From: Phyllobacterium myrsinacearum
GTDB taxonomy: Bacteria > Pseudomonadota > Alphaproteobacteria > Rhizobiales > Rhizobiaceae
DNA: 64,000 bases
Direction of reading: 5' to 3'
Assembly (NCBI RefSeq): GCF_014138285.1
Contig: NZ_JACGXN010000002.1
Span: 310,001-374,000, forward strand
The position numbers were made by a program, and so were the translations under genes. The notes beneath the pieces were generated by a model. It was given only the letters and a program-made list of their open reading frames with translations. It was not told where the DNA came from and made no database searches. This document shows, in pieces, positions 40,733-49,517 of this stretch. Numbering within the stretch: position 1 is the stretch's first letter; the number at the start of each line of letters is the position of its first letter.

Positions 40733-42174
40733 GCCCTTGCGCCACCGTAGAGCAGGAGGGCAGCACCGATCGCGATCATGATCTGGCTGCGCCAATCGGA
40801 GATAAGGAAAACCACCGGATCTTCGTGCATTTCGCCGCGATGCGCCAGAATCCAGATGCGGATATTGATATAGAGAACGATGGGACAAAGCGGCCAGATC
40901 ATCCAGGGATAGGAATACAGCCGCACCACGGAATCACTGTCGACATAGAGTGCAAGCACCAGCGCAGCGGCGAACGCCGAGGCAACGCCGCATTGCGCAA
41001 CCATTTCACGGTCATCCGCCCGGTATCCCCGGCCTGCAATCCGGTTTTTCTCAAACAAGGCGGTGTGCTGCAGTTCCACGTAGCGTTTGACCAGAGCCAG
41101 CGAGAGGAAGAAAAACGACGAGAATGCCAGAAGCCAGAACGACCCTTCAATCTGCGTCGCGGCAGCACCGGCCAGTACACGCACCGTATAAAGTCCCGCA
41201 AGCATCAGCACGTCGATCAGCAGCATGCGCTTCAACGCCAGAGAATAAGCTGTGGTTGCGATGATATAGACGCCGAGAACGATACCGAATTCCAGGGGCA
41301 ACCGGGTTGCCAGAAGCACGGCTATCGCCAGAAGCACAAATGCCATCTGCAGCCCGAACGGTATGGAGAAAGCCCCGCTGGCAAAGGCACGGCTTTTTTT
41401 GCGGGCGTGCTGCCGGTCCAGCGGCAGGTCAAAGAGATCATTGACGATGTAAATCGCCGAAGCTGCCGCAGAGAACGCGCAGAAAGCGATCAGGGCGTTG
41501 CCCAGGACAGACCAGTTCGTGAGTTCATGGTCGAGCGTGGGTGGCACGAAGATTAGAGTGTTCTTCATCCATTGATGCGCCCGCAGCATACGAAAGAATG
41601 CTTTCCAGCTCCTCTTCGGTGTTTCGAACAATCGGGTAGGATGCGCGCGCTGCCATTTGGCGGCAGCTCTGTCAGGCGCAACTACAATGGCCTCACCTGC
41701 AGCCTCGAAGACCGGGATATCGGCCCTGCTGTTGCCCGCATAGGCAAAGCTTCTTCCGGCAAATGTCTCGATCAGGAACTGCGTCTTGAGCTTCGATGTC
41801 AGGTTTCGCGTTGCGTCGGTGGCATAAACCGCATCAAAGATCCCGATGTGGGCGGCAATGTCATCGGCAAACCGCCGCGCGGCACCGGTCGCCAGAACGA
41901 TCCGCCTGCCCTTGCCGTGTTCCTCGCGCAGATAATTCAGAAAATCCTGTCTGTAGGGAAGAAGAGCCGGATCAATGCGCACGCGCTCGGCAATCTGGTG
42001 CTTCAGATAGCCTTTTCCTCTCAATGCCCAGAACGGCACGACAAAAAGATAAAGCATATTCTGCTTGAGCAGCTGAAAAATACTCTCCCACAGAAGATCA
42101 GTGGCGATCAACGTGCCATCAAGATCAACAACGAGATCCACAAATTGCTTGCCCGACTGCACGCTCACCGACAC
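40729..42174 (-). CDS. HAD phosphatase-UbiA prenyltransferase fusion (polyprenyl-phosphate phosphoribosyltransferase-like)
   Basis: 481 residues. The N-terminal HAD domain (about 1-195) has the nucleophile motif DLDGTL near residue 17, then LATGAARR and GNSRADIPVFEAAG. The C-terminal UbiA domain (about 205-481) has eight or so membrane segments and the Asp-rich NDLFDLPLDRQH motif. In mycobacteria separate proteins (Rv3806c and Rv3807c) transfer phosphoribose to decaprenyl phosphate and then dephosphorylate it; here both activities seem fused. Together with the downstream DprE1-like gene this suggests polyprenyl-phosphate pentose synthesis. The lipid and final sugar are inferred. Confidence 0.85.
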   Translation of the reverse strand: MSVSVQSGKQFVDLVVDLDGTLIATDLLWESIFQLLKQNMLYLFVVPFWALRGKGYLKHQIAERVRIDPALLPYRQDFLNYLREEHGKGRRIVLATGAARRFADDIAAHIGIFDAVYATDATRNLTSKLKTQFLIETFAGRSFAYAGNSRADIPVFEAAGEAIVVAPDRAAAKWQRAHPTRLFETPKRSWKAFFRMLRAHQWMKNTLIFVPPTLDHELTNWSVLGNALIAFCAFSAAASAIYIVNDLFDLPLDRQHARKKSRAFASGAFSIPFGLQMAFVLLAIAVLLATRLPLEFGIVLGVYIIATTAYSLALKRMLLIDVLMLAGLYTVRVLAGAAATQIEGSFWLLAFSSFFFLSLALVKRYVELQHTALFEKNRIAGRGYRADDREMVAQCGVASAFAAALVLALYVDSDSVVRLYSYPWMIWPLCPIVLYINIRIWILAHRGEMHEDPVVFLISDWRSQIMIAIGAALLLYGGARA

Positions 42175-42293
42175 ATCCCCATGCGTTATTCCCCATGCAA
42201 CGACCTATCGGGAAAGTAGAAATGAAGAGTGAACTGCTTGTGAAAGATAAAAAAATAGCCTTGAAAACAATGTCGACAGTGAACGAGAAATTA

Positions 42294-42328
42294 ATAGGCC
42301 CGAACTGTTTGGAACAGTACGGGCCTAT
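42294..42328. terminator. long hairpin between hypothetical periplasmic gene and HAD-UbiA gene
   Basis: ATAGGCCCG (42294-42302) pairs with CGGGCCTAT (42320-42328), with further inner pairing ACTGTT/AACAGT, giving a stem of about 15 bp. It lies 26 bp past the stop of the minus-strand gene at 42354, so it probably terminates that gene. Confidence 0.75.
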
Positions 42329-42353
42329 ATTTATGCGAATAGCCGGGTTTCGT

Positions 42354-42617
42354 CTACTTGATCGAAACCTTGCCGCCTTTGATTTCGATACTTTCACCAC
42401 CCGTCAGAGCTTCACGGTCGCCGTTGGGGAAAGTGACAAAGCAACCGCTGCTGCAAAATTCAACCGTATCGCCTGCAGCAACCTGCAACTGGGTCTTGCT
42501 GGAGCCTTCGGTAACGACAATGGTCTGAGCGCTGGCATCGCTGTTCTTAAGGCTGGCTGCGAAAGCTGGTCCGGCCAAAATGGTGCTTGTAAGAATAACA
42601 ACAGCAAACTTTTTCAT
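42354..42617 (-). CDS. small exported protein of unknown function
   Basis: 87 residues with a signal peptide (MKKFAVVILTSTILAGPAFA, cleaved before ASLKN). The mature 67 residues include a CSSGC motif (FCSSGCFVTF) that could form a disulfide or bind a metal, and a Gly-rich C-terminus. No family recognised. It is monocistronic, with its own hairpin terminator, between the polyprenyl-sugar operon and the mechanosensitive channel gene. Confidence 0.75.
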   Translation of the reverse strand: MKKFAVVILTSTILAGPAFAASLKNSDASAQTIVVTEGSSKTQLQVAAGDTVEFCSSGCFVTFPNGDREALTGGESIEIKGGKVSIK

Positions 42618-42771
42618 TTCACCCCGGTGCTTCCACCGCCCCTGTTAAGTCGAGCTCAACGTGCCCTTTTCGACAGTAGTTATAACGGGGTGAAACTGAA
42701 CGGCAACTGAACGTCTCGTTATTTTTCCGTGATTTAGACTAAAGTACCAAACCTGGCATCAACCCCGATGA

Positions 42772-45330
42772 TCAAGACTTTGTTGTCTTCTTCGGCTGGC
42801 CGGCAAGCTGTTCCTTTACGCGCTCCGTGATCATCTGCACGATCGCATCCGCGTCATCCAGATGGATATTGACGTCCCGCTGGGGGAATGGAATCTCGAT
42901 GCCCTCTTCGGCAAAGCGATCGACCAGCGCAAAGCGGATTTCATTCTGCACGGTGCCGGAATTCGACAGATCAGCCAGATGCACCCGCATTTCGAAATCC
43001 ATGGTCGAGTCTGCCAGTGCCTTGAATGCAACGAACGGCTCGGGGTTTTTCAGAACGAGCGGATGGCTGCGCGCAATATCCATGAGGATGGCATGCACGC
43101 GGCGCGGATCGACCTTGTAGGAAACGCCAATCGGAATTTCGACACGGCCCAGCTTGTTGCGATGGGTCCAGTTGCCGACATTGCCATTGATGAAGGACGA
43201 GTTCGGAATGATGATCGACTGGCGCTGGAAGGTCTCGACCTCCGTTGCGCGAACACTGATCTTCTTGACGATTCCCCCGACGCCACTGGTTTCAATCCAG
43301 TCACCTACCTTGAAGGGACGCTCGGCGAGAAGGATCAAACCGGAGACGAAGTTGGAAACGATCGCCTGCATACCGAAACCGATACCGAGCGAGAGACCGC
43401 CGGCAACCAGTGCCAGGCTGGAAAGATTGATGCCCGCTGCCGAGATGCCAATGAGGCCAGCTATGCCAAGGCCGAGATAACCTACCGCGGTACGGATCGA
43501 GTTGCGCACACCGGAATCCAGTTTGCCACGCGACATGACGCGAACATCCAGCCAACCCTGAAACCAGCGCGTAAAGAAGTAGAACAGAAGAAACAGCAGG
43601 ATGCCGACGGCGATCGCGACCAGCGAGATAGTCACCGAACCGATCTGGAATCCCGTGGCGATGGTGAGGAACCAGACCGTCATCTCGCTCCACTGGAATC
43701 CCCAGAGCAGCAGGATCACGGGGATACCGAGCAGGAGCACAAAGACGTTGATGACAATGCTCGCGATCAGGCCAAGCTGGTCGAGTGTCGATTCATCGAT
43801 GCCAAACCGCGTCTGAATGGTACGGCCGAGCACAGTTCCACCCAGAGCGTTTTCATCGGCCACGGCACGGGCCGTCAGAAAGCCCAGATACATTGTCACG
43901 AGCACGGCGCCATTGATAACGATCTGCTGCGACACGAAGCGTGCAAAACCGATATAGCCGAGCAAGGCGGCAATGATCGGGATGAGGCCGATGGCGTAGA
44001 GAAACAGCCGCAACGGCCTTGGCCAGCGCTTTGCCGCTCCGGTCTCCTGATCCTCCAACGGCTTCAGCAGCGCCATGGCGATAATCAGAAGCCCGACCAG
44101 AACAGTTGCAAAGAGACTTTTCGCCACTGTCAGCGAGAGGGGTGATGCTGCTATTTGGTTGACTGTATTGGCAAGATAATCAAGCCCCGTAATGGTCGCC
44201 GTCGCTGTGATCAGAACCATGAGAATACGGCCCGGACGCGGTGCGACGCGCACCAGACGCCAGTTCGGTGCACCGGGACAAATGACAGCCTGAGCCAGGG
44301 CATGCACAAAATAGACGATGCCGATCACGGAAAAGAGCGTGTAGAAAAGCGAACCGACATCGGGCCGCAACACATTGAAATAGCCGAGAAAAAAGTAAGT
44401 GGTGGCAAGAAACACCACAACTGTCAGCGACCGCATCAGGGTTGACCAGAAGGCGACCGCCAAACGGCTCAGGTACGACGGCTCTTCAATCGCGGGATCG
44501 CGCAGGTAAAGATGCCCCAGAAGCCGCTGGCCGCCGATAAGAAGAACGAGTGCAGCAACTGCCGCGAAGAAAGCGGCGGCAAGCATCGACTGCCATTTGA
44601 ACGTGATGACGAAGCGCCACCAGGACGAAATGAGCTGATTCATCGTGCTCATTTCCTGGCCGTAGGCTTCCATGACTTCACTGCCGAGGGAATAATTGAT
44701 GTCAACGCGCTGCGACAGGGTATTGGCAAAGAGTTCGCGCCGTGCGTCGCTGATCGCATCGATCATCTTGTTGACTTCGAGCAATTGGTCTTCGGTTTCA
44801 CCGAGAACCGCATTGATCTCGGCCTTTTCTGTCGTCAGGCGTGTCCGCTCGTCTGTAACGATCTTCGCCTCTGCCGGTTGTCCTTGCGGCGGCGGCGATC
44901 CCAGCTGTTCGAGACGGGCATTGATCTCCGTGATGCGGGGACGGAATGAAACACCGATATCCAGCAGCTTCTTGCCGGTCACTTCCAGATCAAGGCGAAG
45001 ATTGGCCAGCGCCGCATCCGCGTCGGCTTTTTCCTTGAACTTCTGTTCGTAGGCCGAGATCTGCTTCTTCAACGCGTCAATGGCCGGCCGCTGCTCGGCG
45101 ACAATACCCGATTGAACCGCAGGTGCAGGCTCTACGGGGACGACAACAGGAGCCGGCGCAGCCGCAGGTGCCTGTTCGGTTGCAACTGGCGCAGATTGAG
45201 TCGCTGCCGGAGCGGGTGCAGGCGTTTGCGCCAAAGCCAATTGAACCGGGGCCGCCAGAAACATCACGGCAAGAATCGTCAGAAGAATCTGCCGAAGAAA
45301 AGATGCGATCACAGGTCTAGATCCATTCAT
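42772..45330 (-). CDS. MscS-type mechanosensitive channel with N-terminal DUF3772 periplasmic domain
   Basis: 852 residues from ATG 45330; no strong Shine-Dalgarno is seen. A signal-anchor and Pro/Ala-rich segment, then a coiled-coil-rich periplasmic DUF3772-type region (about 60-250), about ten membrane helices, and a C-terminal MscS core (GGLSLGIGFGMQAIVSNFVSGLILLAERPFKVGDWIE) plus beta and alpha/beta domains. It likely protects against hypo-osmotic shock, a sensible partner for osmolyte import, though its promoter shows only a poor match to the betaine operator. Confidence 0.9.
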   Translation of the reverse strand: MNGSRPVIASFLRQILLTILAVMFLAAPVQLALAQTPAPAPAATQSAPVATEQAPAAAPAPVVVPVEPAPAVQSGIVAEQRPAIDALKKQISAYEQKFKEKADADAALANLRLDLEVTGKKLLDIGVSFRPRITEINARLEQLGSPPPQGQPAEAKIVTDERTRLTTEKAEINAVLGETEDQLLEVNKMIDAISDARRELFANTLSQRVDINYSLGSEVMEAYGQEMSTMNQLISSWWRFVITFKWQSMLAAAFFAAVAALVLLIGGQRLLGHLYLRDPAIEEPSYLSRLAVAFWSTLMRSLTVVVFLATTYFFLGYFNVLRPDVGSLFYTLFSVIGIVYFVHALAQAVICPGAPNWRLVRVAPRPGRILMVLITATATITGLDYLANTVNQIAASPLSLTVAKSLFATVLVGLLIIAMALLKPLEDQETGAAKRWPRPLRLFLYAIGLIPIIAALLGYIGFARFVSQQIVINGAVLVTMYLGFLTARAVADENALGGTVLGRTIQTRFGIDESTLDQLGLIASIVINVFVLLLGIPVILLLWGFQWSEMTVWFLTIATGFQIGSVTISLVAIAVGILLFLLFYFFTRWFQGWLDVRVMSRGKLDSGVRNSIRTAVGYLGLGIAGLIGISAAGINLSSLALVAGGLSLGIGFGMQAIVSNFVSGLILLAERPFKVGDWIETSGVGGIVKKISVRATEVETFQRQSIIIPNSSFINGNVGNWTHRNKLGRVEIPIGVSYKVDPRRVHAILMDIARSHPLVLKNPEPFVAFKALADSTMDFEMRVHLADLSNSGTVQNEIRFALVDRFAEEGIEIPFPQRDVNIHLDDADAIVQMITERVKEQLAGQPKKTTKS

Positions 45331-45645
45331 GAATAGTTTGCTTCGCCGATTTGCCCGTTCATGTCGGCACAATCAAGGCACTTTCTGCTTTCATTCCCCC
45401 GAGTGGTCGGCTTGTTGATAGTGCTCGCCGCTATCGTGGTGACCATCCTAATGATCCAACAGTAGCATAATGCCGGGGTAATCATGAATCGTCACTCATC
45501 AGGCAAGCCGAAAACCTTGTCAAAGTAACAGTTTTGCTCACCTTCTCTTCGCACTCATCTTGACCAGTCCGGACACACACTGTTGACTGGCACAATCGAG
45601 AAACAAACGCCACCGCAACAGATTCGCTTTCGAGACAAGAAGACC
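45331..45645. other. divergent intergenic region between the MscS-type gene and soxD
   Basis: 315 bp without ORF or strong hairpin. A degenerate pair, GTCGG at 45406 and GCCGC at 45427, has the 21-bp step but two mismatches, and lies 240 bp from soxD, so it is not counted as an operator. No soxB remnant was seen. Confidence 0.4.
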
Positions 45646-45933
45646 ATGATCATCAAATGCCCCTATTGCGGACCGCGTGACGTCATCGAATTCACCTATC
45701 AGGGCGACGCAACGCGCCAGCGTCCTGATCCGGCCTCATCCGATCAGACCGCATGGAATGCCTATGTCTATGACCGGACCAATCCTATGGGCTCGCACCG
45801 CGAATTCTGGCTGCACGCCGGCGGATGCCGCCAGCATTTGATCATCACCCGGGATATGGCAACCCATGTCATTTCGTCCGTGGGCTTTGCCCGTGACGCT
45901 GTTTCTTCGGGGAGAGAGGGTGACCGCCCATGA
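45646..45933 (+). CDS. soxD: sarcosine oxidase delta subunit
   Basis: 95 residues; ATG 45646 follows AAGAAG, and an in-frame extension from 45583 is rejected. Zn-binding pattern CPYC (C5, C8) at the N-terminus and HAGGC in the middle. SoxD is the small Zn subunit of heterotetrameric sarcosine oxidase. Overlaps soxA by ATGA (45930-45933). The large FAD-containing beta subunit gene (soxB) that normally precedes soxD is absent here. Confidence 0.93.
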   Translation: MIIKCPYCGPRDVIEFTYQGDATRQRPDPASSDQTAWNAYVYDRTNPMGSHREFWLHAGGCRQHLIITRDMATHVISSVGFARDAVSSGREGDRP

Positions 45934-48920
45934 CCAGCTCGCGACTCCCCCAGGGCGGGCGGATCGACCGTACGAAAACAGTCCGTTTCACCTTCGACGG
46001 AAAGGCCTATAGCGGCCATCAGGATGATACACTTGCCTCTGCGCTGCTCGCCAATGGTGTGACGCTGTTCGGCCGATCCTTCAAGTATCATCGGCCCCGC
46101 GGTGTTTTTGCCGCTGGCAGTGATGAGCCCAACGCGCTTGTAACCATTCTCTCCGGCGATGTGCGCGAGCCGAATGTCCGGGCCACGGAACTAGAAATTC
46201 ACGACGGACTCGTCACCGAAAGCCAGAACCGCTTTCCATCACTCGAACATGATTTCATGGCCATAAACCAGCTGGCAGGACCGATATTGTCGGCCGGTTT
46301 CTACTACAAGACCTTCATGGGACCGGCCATAGGTCCGCTGCGCAGCACCAGGGTCTGGATGTTCTTCGAGAAATTCATCCGCCGCGCCGCCGGTCTTGGC
46401 AGGGCAGGCATTGCAGCGGACCCCGACCGTTATGAGCGCATGAATGCATTCTGTGACGTGCTCGTGGTGGGCACCGGGCCTGCCGGACTGCTGGCTGCAG
46501 AAGCTGCTGCGGAAACCGGCGCAAAGGTGATCATTGCCGAGGAAAAACCGGTTGCCGGTGGCTCGCTTCTGGCATCGGCGGAACTGATTGACGGACGCAA
46601 TGCCGCTGTCTGGGCGCGGGAAAAGGCGGCGGCACTCGCCAATCTCCCCAATGTGCGTTTTCTCACCCGCACCTCCGTCTGGGGTTATTATGACGGCAAT
46701 GTCCTGACGGCCATCGAGCATGTCTCGGATTTCAAGCCCAACCGCACCAAGGGACAGCCGCGCCAGCGCTATTGGGTAATCCGCACCGGCAAGACCATTC
46801 TGGCCACGGGTGCATTCGAGCGGCCGATCGTCTTTCCTGGCAATGATTGTCCCGGCGTCATGCTGGCCGATGCTGTCAGGCGCTACGCGATCGAATACGG
46901 TGTTGCTGCCGGAAACAATGTGACGCTGTTCACCAACAATGACAGTGCCTATGAAGCAGCACGGGCCTTGGCGCAGGCAGGCATCAACATCGTTGCCATC
47001 GTCGACGTACGCGCCGATGTGTCCGGCGCCTGCATCGAGATTGCATCATCGGCGGGAGCAGAGCTGATCCTTGGCCATGCCGTGACCGGTACCCATGCGG
47101 GCAAGACGCTGAGCTCCATCACCGTGCAGCATTTCAATGCACAGACCGGCCATGTCTCCGGCGCACCTCGGGAAATCAAAACCGACTGCCTTGGTGTATC
47201 CGGCGGATGGTCCCCGGCTATCCATCTCGCCAGCCAGGCGGGTGGCAAACCGGAATGGGATGAGGACCTGCAAGCTTTCCTGCCGCCTGAACCCAACCAG
47301 AACTGGGTCACGGCGGGATCGGCGGCCGGTTACATGGATACGGTCAGTGTGCTTTCCGATGGCGCGACCAAAGGCTCGTCATCCAAGACCAAACCGAAAC
47401 TGCCAGCCGTCGACGCTCCGATGTTCGACGCATCGCCGGCTCCGGTGTTTGAAATCGAGCCTGCGGTCAAATCGCAAAAGGCGTTTGTCGATTTTCAACA
47501 CGACGTCACCGCCGACGACATCCGCCTCGCCTATCGCGAAGGCTTTCATTCCGTCGAGCATCTGAAGCGTTACACGACGCTCGGCATGGCCACGGATCAG
47601 GGCAAGACATCGAATATTCCCGGCTTGGCCATCATGGCCGATGTGCGTGGCATCACCATTCCGGAAGCAGGAACCACCCGTTTCCGACCACCGTTCACGC
47701 CGGTGTCCTTCGGTGCGATTGCCGGTGAGCGCTATGGCGACCTGCGACCGCACCGGCTCACCCCGATGCATGACTGGCATCTGGCCAACAGTGCCAGGAC
47801 CTATGAAGCTGGCCTGTGGCACCGCCCGATGATCTACGGCAGCCACGGCGAAACGGTCGAGCAGGCCTATGTGCGCGAAGCCCGCGCCGTACGCCAGAGC
47901 GTCGGCATCGTCGATGTCTCGACCCTCGGCAAGATCGACATTCAGGGTCCCGATGCAGGCGTGTTCCTCGACCGCGTCTACACAAACATGTTTTCCACCC
48001 TGCCCGTCGGCAAGGCGCGCTACGGCCTGATGCTGCGCGAAGACGGCATTGTCTATGATGACGGCACGACATGGCGCCTGAGTGAAACGCAGTTCCTTAT
48101 GACGACGACCACGGCCAATGCCGGAAACGTCATGCAGCATCTGGAATTCTATCTGGATTGCGTCTGGCCTGACCTGCGCGTGCATCTGACCTCGGTCACC
48201 GATGTCTGGGCCGGATCGGCCGTGTCGGGTCCCAAAGCCCGCGCCGTTCTGGAAGCTTGCGTCACGGACACCGCAATCGACAATGCCACACTGCCGTTCA
48301 TGGGTATCGTCCATGGCTTGATCGGCGATGTACCGGTCATGGTCTGCCGCCTCTCCTTCTCGGGCGAACTCGCCTATGAAGTCTATTGCGGCGCCGGGTT
48401 CGGAACGCAGGTCTGGGAAGCGCTGCTTGAAGCAGGCAAGCCTTTTGACATCATGCCCTACGGGCTGGAAGCGCTTGGCACCTTGCGCATTGAAAAGGGT
48501 CACGTCACCGGTGCCGAAATCGATGGCCGCACCACAGCCCATGACCTGCATCTCGACTGGATGCTGTCGAAGAAGAAGCCCTATATCGGCTCCGGCATGA
48601 AGGACCGTGCGGGATTGAACGATGAAAACCGTCTGTCGCTCGTCGGCCTGATCTCGCTTGACAACCAGTCGATCAATGGCGGCAGCCATATTGTCAGCGA
48701 TGCGGCGCCGCGCGAACCCGCCGACAGTTTCGGCCACGTCACAGCGGCGTGCTATTCCCCGGCGCTTGGCAAATATATTGCGCTGGCTCTGGTCAAGCAT
48801 GGCACATCGATGATCGGCAACCGCGCCTATGCGACCGACCTTCTGCGCGGCAAGCACGGCGCCGTCGAGATCGTCAGTCACCACATGTTTGATCCAGACG
48901 GGAGCCGGATGCATGGCTGA
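45930..48920 (+). CDS. soxA: sarcosine oxidase alpha subunit
   Basis: 996 residues. N-terminal ferredoxin-like region (VRFTFDGKAYSGHQDDTLASALLANG), a FAD/NAD-binding part with VVGTGPAGLLAAEAA and ATGAFERPIVFPGNDCPGVMLADA, and a C-terminal GcvT domain (about 610-996) for tetrahydrofolate. The enzyme oxidises sarcosine to glycine, giving methylene-THF and H2O2, and would complete betaine breakdown begun by MttB and the DMGDH-like enzymes. Overlaps soxD (4 bp) and soxG (8 bp). Confidence 0.95.
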   Translation: MTSSRLPQGGRIDRTKTVRFTFDGKAYSGHQDDTLASALLANGVTLFGRSFKYHRPRGVFAAGSDEPNALVTILSGDVREPNVRATELEIHDGLVTESQNRFPSLEHDFMAINQLAGPILSAGFYYKTFMGPAIGPLRSTRVWMFFEKFIRRAAGLGRAGIAADPDRYERMNAFCDVLVVGTGPAGLLAAEAAAETGAKVIIAEEKPVAGGSLLASAELIDGRNAAVWAREKAAALANLPNVRFLTRTSVWGYYDGNVLTAIEHVSDFKPNRTKGQPRQRYWVIRTGKTILATGAFERPIVFPGNDCPGVMLADAVRRYAIEYGVAAGNNVTLFTNNDSAYEAARALAQAGINIVAIVDVRADVSGACIEIASSAGAELILGHAVTGTHAGKTLSSITVQHFNAQTGHVSGAPREIKTDCLGVSGGWSPAIHLASQAGGKPEWDEDLQAFLPPEPNQNWVTAGSAAGYMDTVSVLSDGATKGSSSKTKPKLPAVDAPMFDASPAPVFEIEPAVKSQKAFVDFQHDVTADDIRLAYREGFHSVEHLKRYTTLGMATDQGKTSNIPGLAIMADVRGITIPEAGTTRFRPPFTPVSFGAIAGERYGDLRPHRLTPMHDWHLANSARTYEAGLWHRPMIYGSHGETVEQAYVREARAVRQSVGIVDVSTLGKIDIQGPDAGVFLDRVYTNMFSTLPVGKARYGLMLREDGIVYDDGTTWRLSETQFLMTTTTANAGNVMQHLEFYLDCVWPDLRVHLTSVTDVWAGSAVSGPKARAVLEACVTDTAIDNATLPFMGIVHGLIGDVPVMVCRLSFSGELAYEVYCGAGFGTQVWEALLEAGKPFDIMPYGLEALGTLRIEKGHVTGAEIDGRTTAHDLHLDWMLSKKKPYIGSGMKDRAGLNDENRLSLVGLISLDNQSINGGSHIVSDAAPREPADSFGHVTAACYSPALGKYIALALVKHGTSMIGNRAYATDLLRGKHGAVEIVSHHMFDPDGSRMHG

Positions 48921-49500
48921 ACCACAATCGCCACTCGGGCACACGTTCGTTCCCGGTGATCACGGCAACTCCGCCGGGGGTATCGGCCTCGTCCTGACCG
49001 AGCGCAACGACGTTTCCATCGTGCAGGTCACCGCATGGCGCGGTACCATCCCCGCCATTCTGGCCGCCATCAGCGATGTGACCGGACTGAACGTCCCGGA
49101 CAAACCCGGCGCCGGACGCAGTGCGGGCGAGAAATCCGCCTTCGGTTTCTCCCCCGGCCGCTATTTCATCGTGGCCCCGTCCGATGATCTCGAAGAACGT
49201 CTCCGCAAGGCCATACCGCTCGAAACCGGTACGATCATCGATCTTACCCATGGCCGCACGGCCATTCGCATCAAGGGTCCTTGGTCCGAATGGGTGCTAT
49301 CGAAGCTTTTCGCCATAGACTTTTCCGAGCACGGTTTTCCCGTTGGCTTTGGCCGCGCCACGCTGCATCACGATATTCACACCAATATCCAGCGTATCGA
49401 TGCGGAAACGTTTGACCTCTACGTGTTCCGGACCTTTGCCCGTTCGTTCTGGCAGACGCTGGGTCACGCGGCGGCGGAAGTCGGCTATCGCGTCGAATGA
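48913..49500 (+). CDS. soxG: sarcosine oxidase gamma subunit
   Basis: 195 residues; ATG 48913 lies inside the end of soxA (8-bp overlap). Matches the SoxG family, itself a partial GcvT-like fold (GFSPGRYFIVAPSDDLEERL, DLTHGRTAIRIKGPW, HDIHTNIQRIDAETFDLYVFRTFARSFW). Last gene of soxDAG, convergent with a DAO-type flavoprotein gene only 14 bp away. Confidence 0.93.
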   Translation: MAEPQSPLGHTFVPGDHGNSAGGIGLVLTERNDVSIVQVTAWRGTIPAILAAISDVTGLNVPDKPGAGRSAGEKSAFGFSPGRYFIVAPSDDLEERLRKAIPLETGTIIDLTHGRTAIRIKGPWSEWVLSKLFAIDFSEHGFPVGFGRATLHHDIHTNIQRIDAETFDLYVFRTFARSFWQTLGHAAAEVGYRVE

Positions 49501-49501
49501 T

Positions 49502-49517
49502 TAGGGTCCAGACCCTA
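49502..49517. terminator. small palindrome between convergent soxG and DAO genes
   Basis: TAGGGTC (49502-49508) mirrors GACCCTA (49511-49517), overlapping the minus-strand gene's TAG stop. The 7-bp stem with a 2-nt loop could end both transcripts, but it lacks T-runs. Confidence 0.4.

Noticed and set aside
45406-45431. GTCGG/GCCGC pair at 21-bp step upstream of soxD
   Set aside because: Two mismatches, 240 bp from soxD and closer to the MscS-type gene; too weak to count as an operator.
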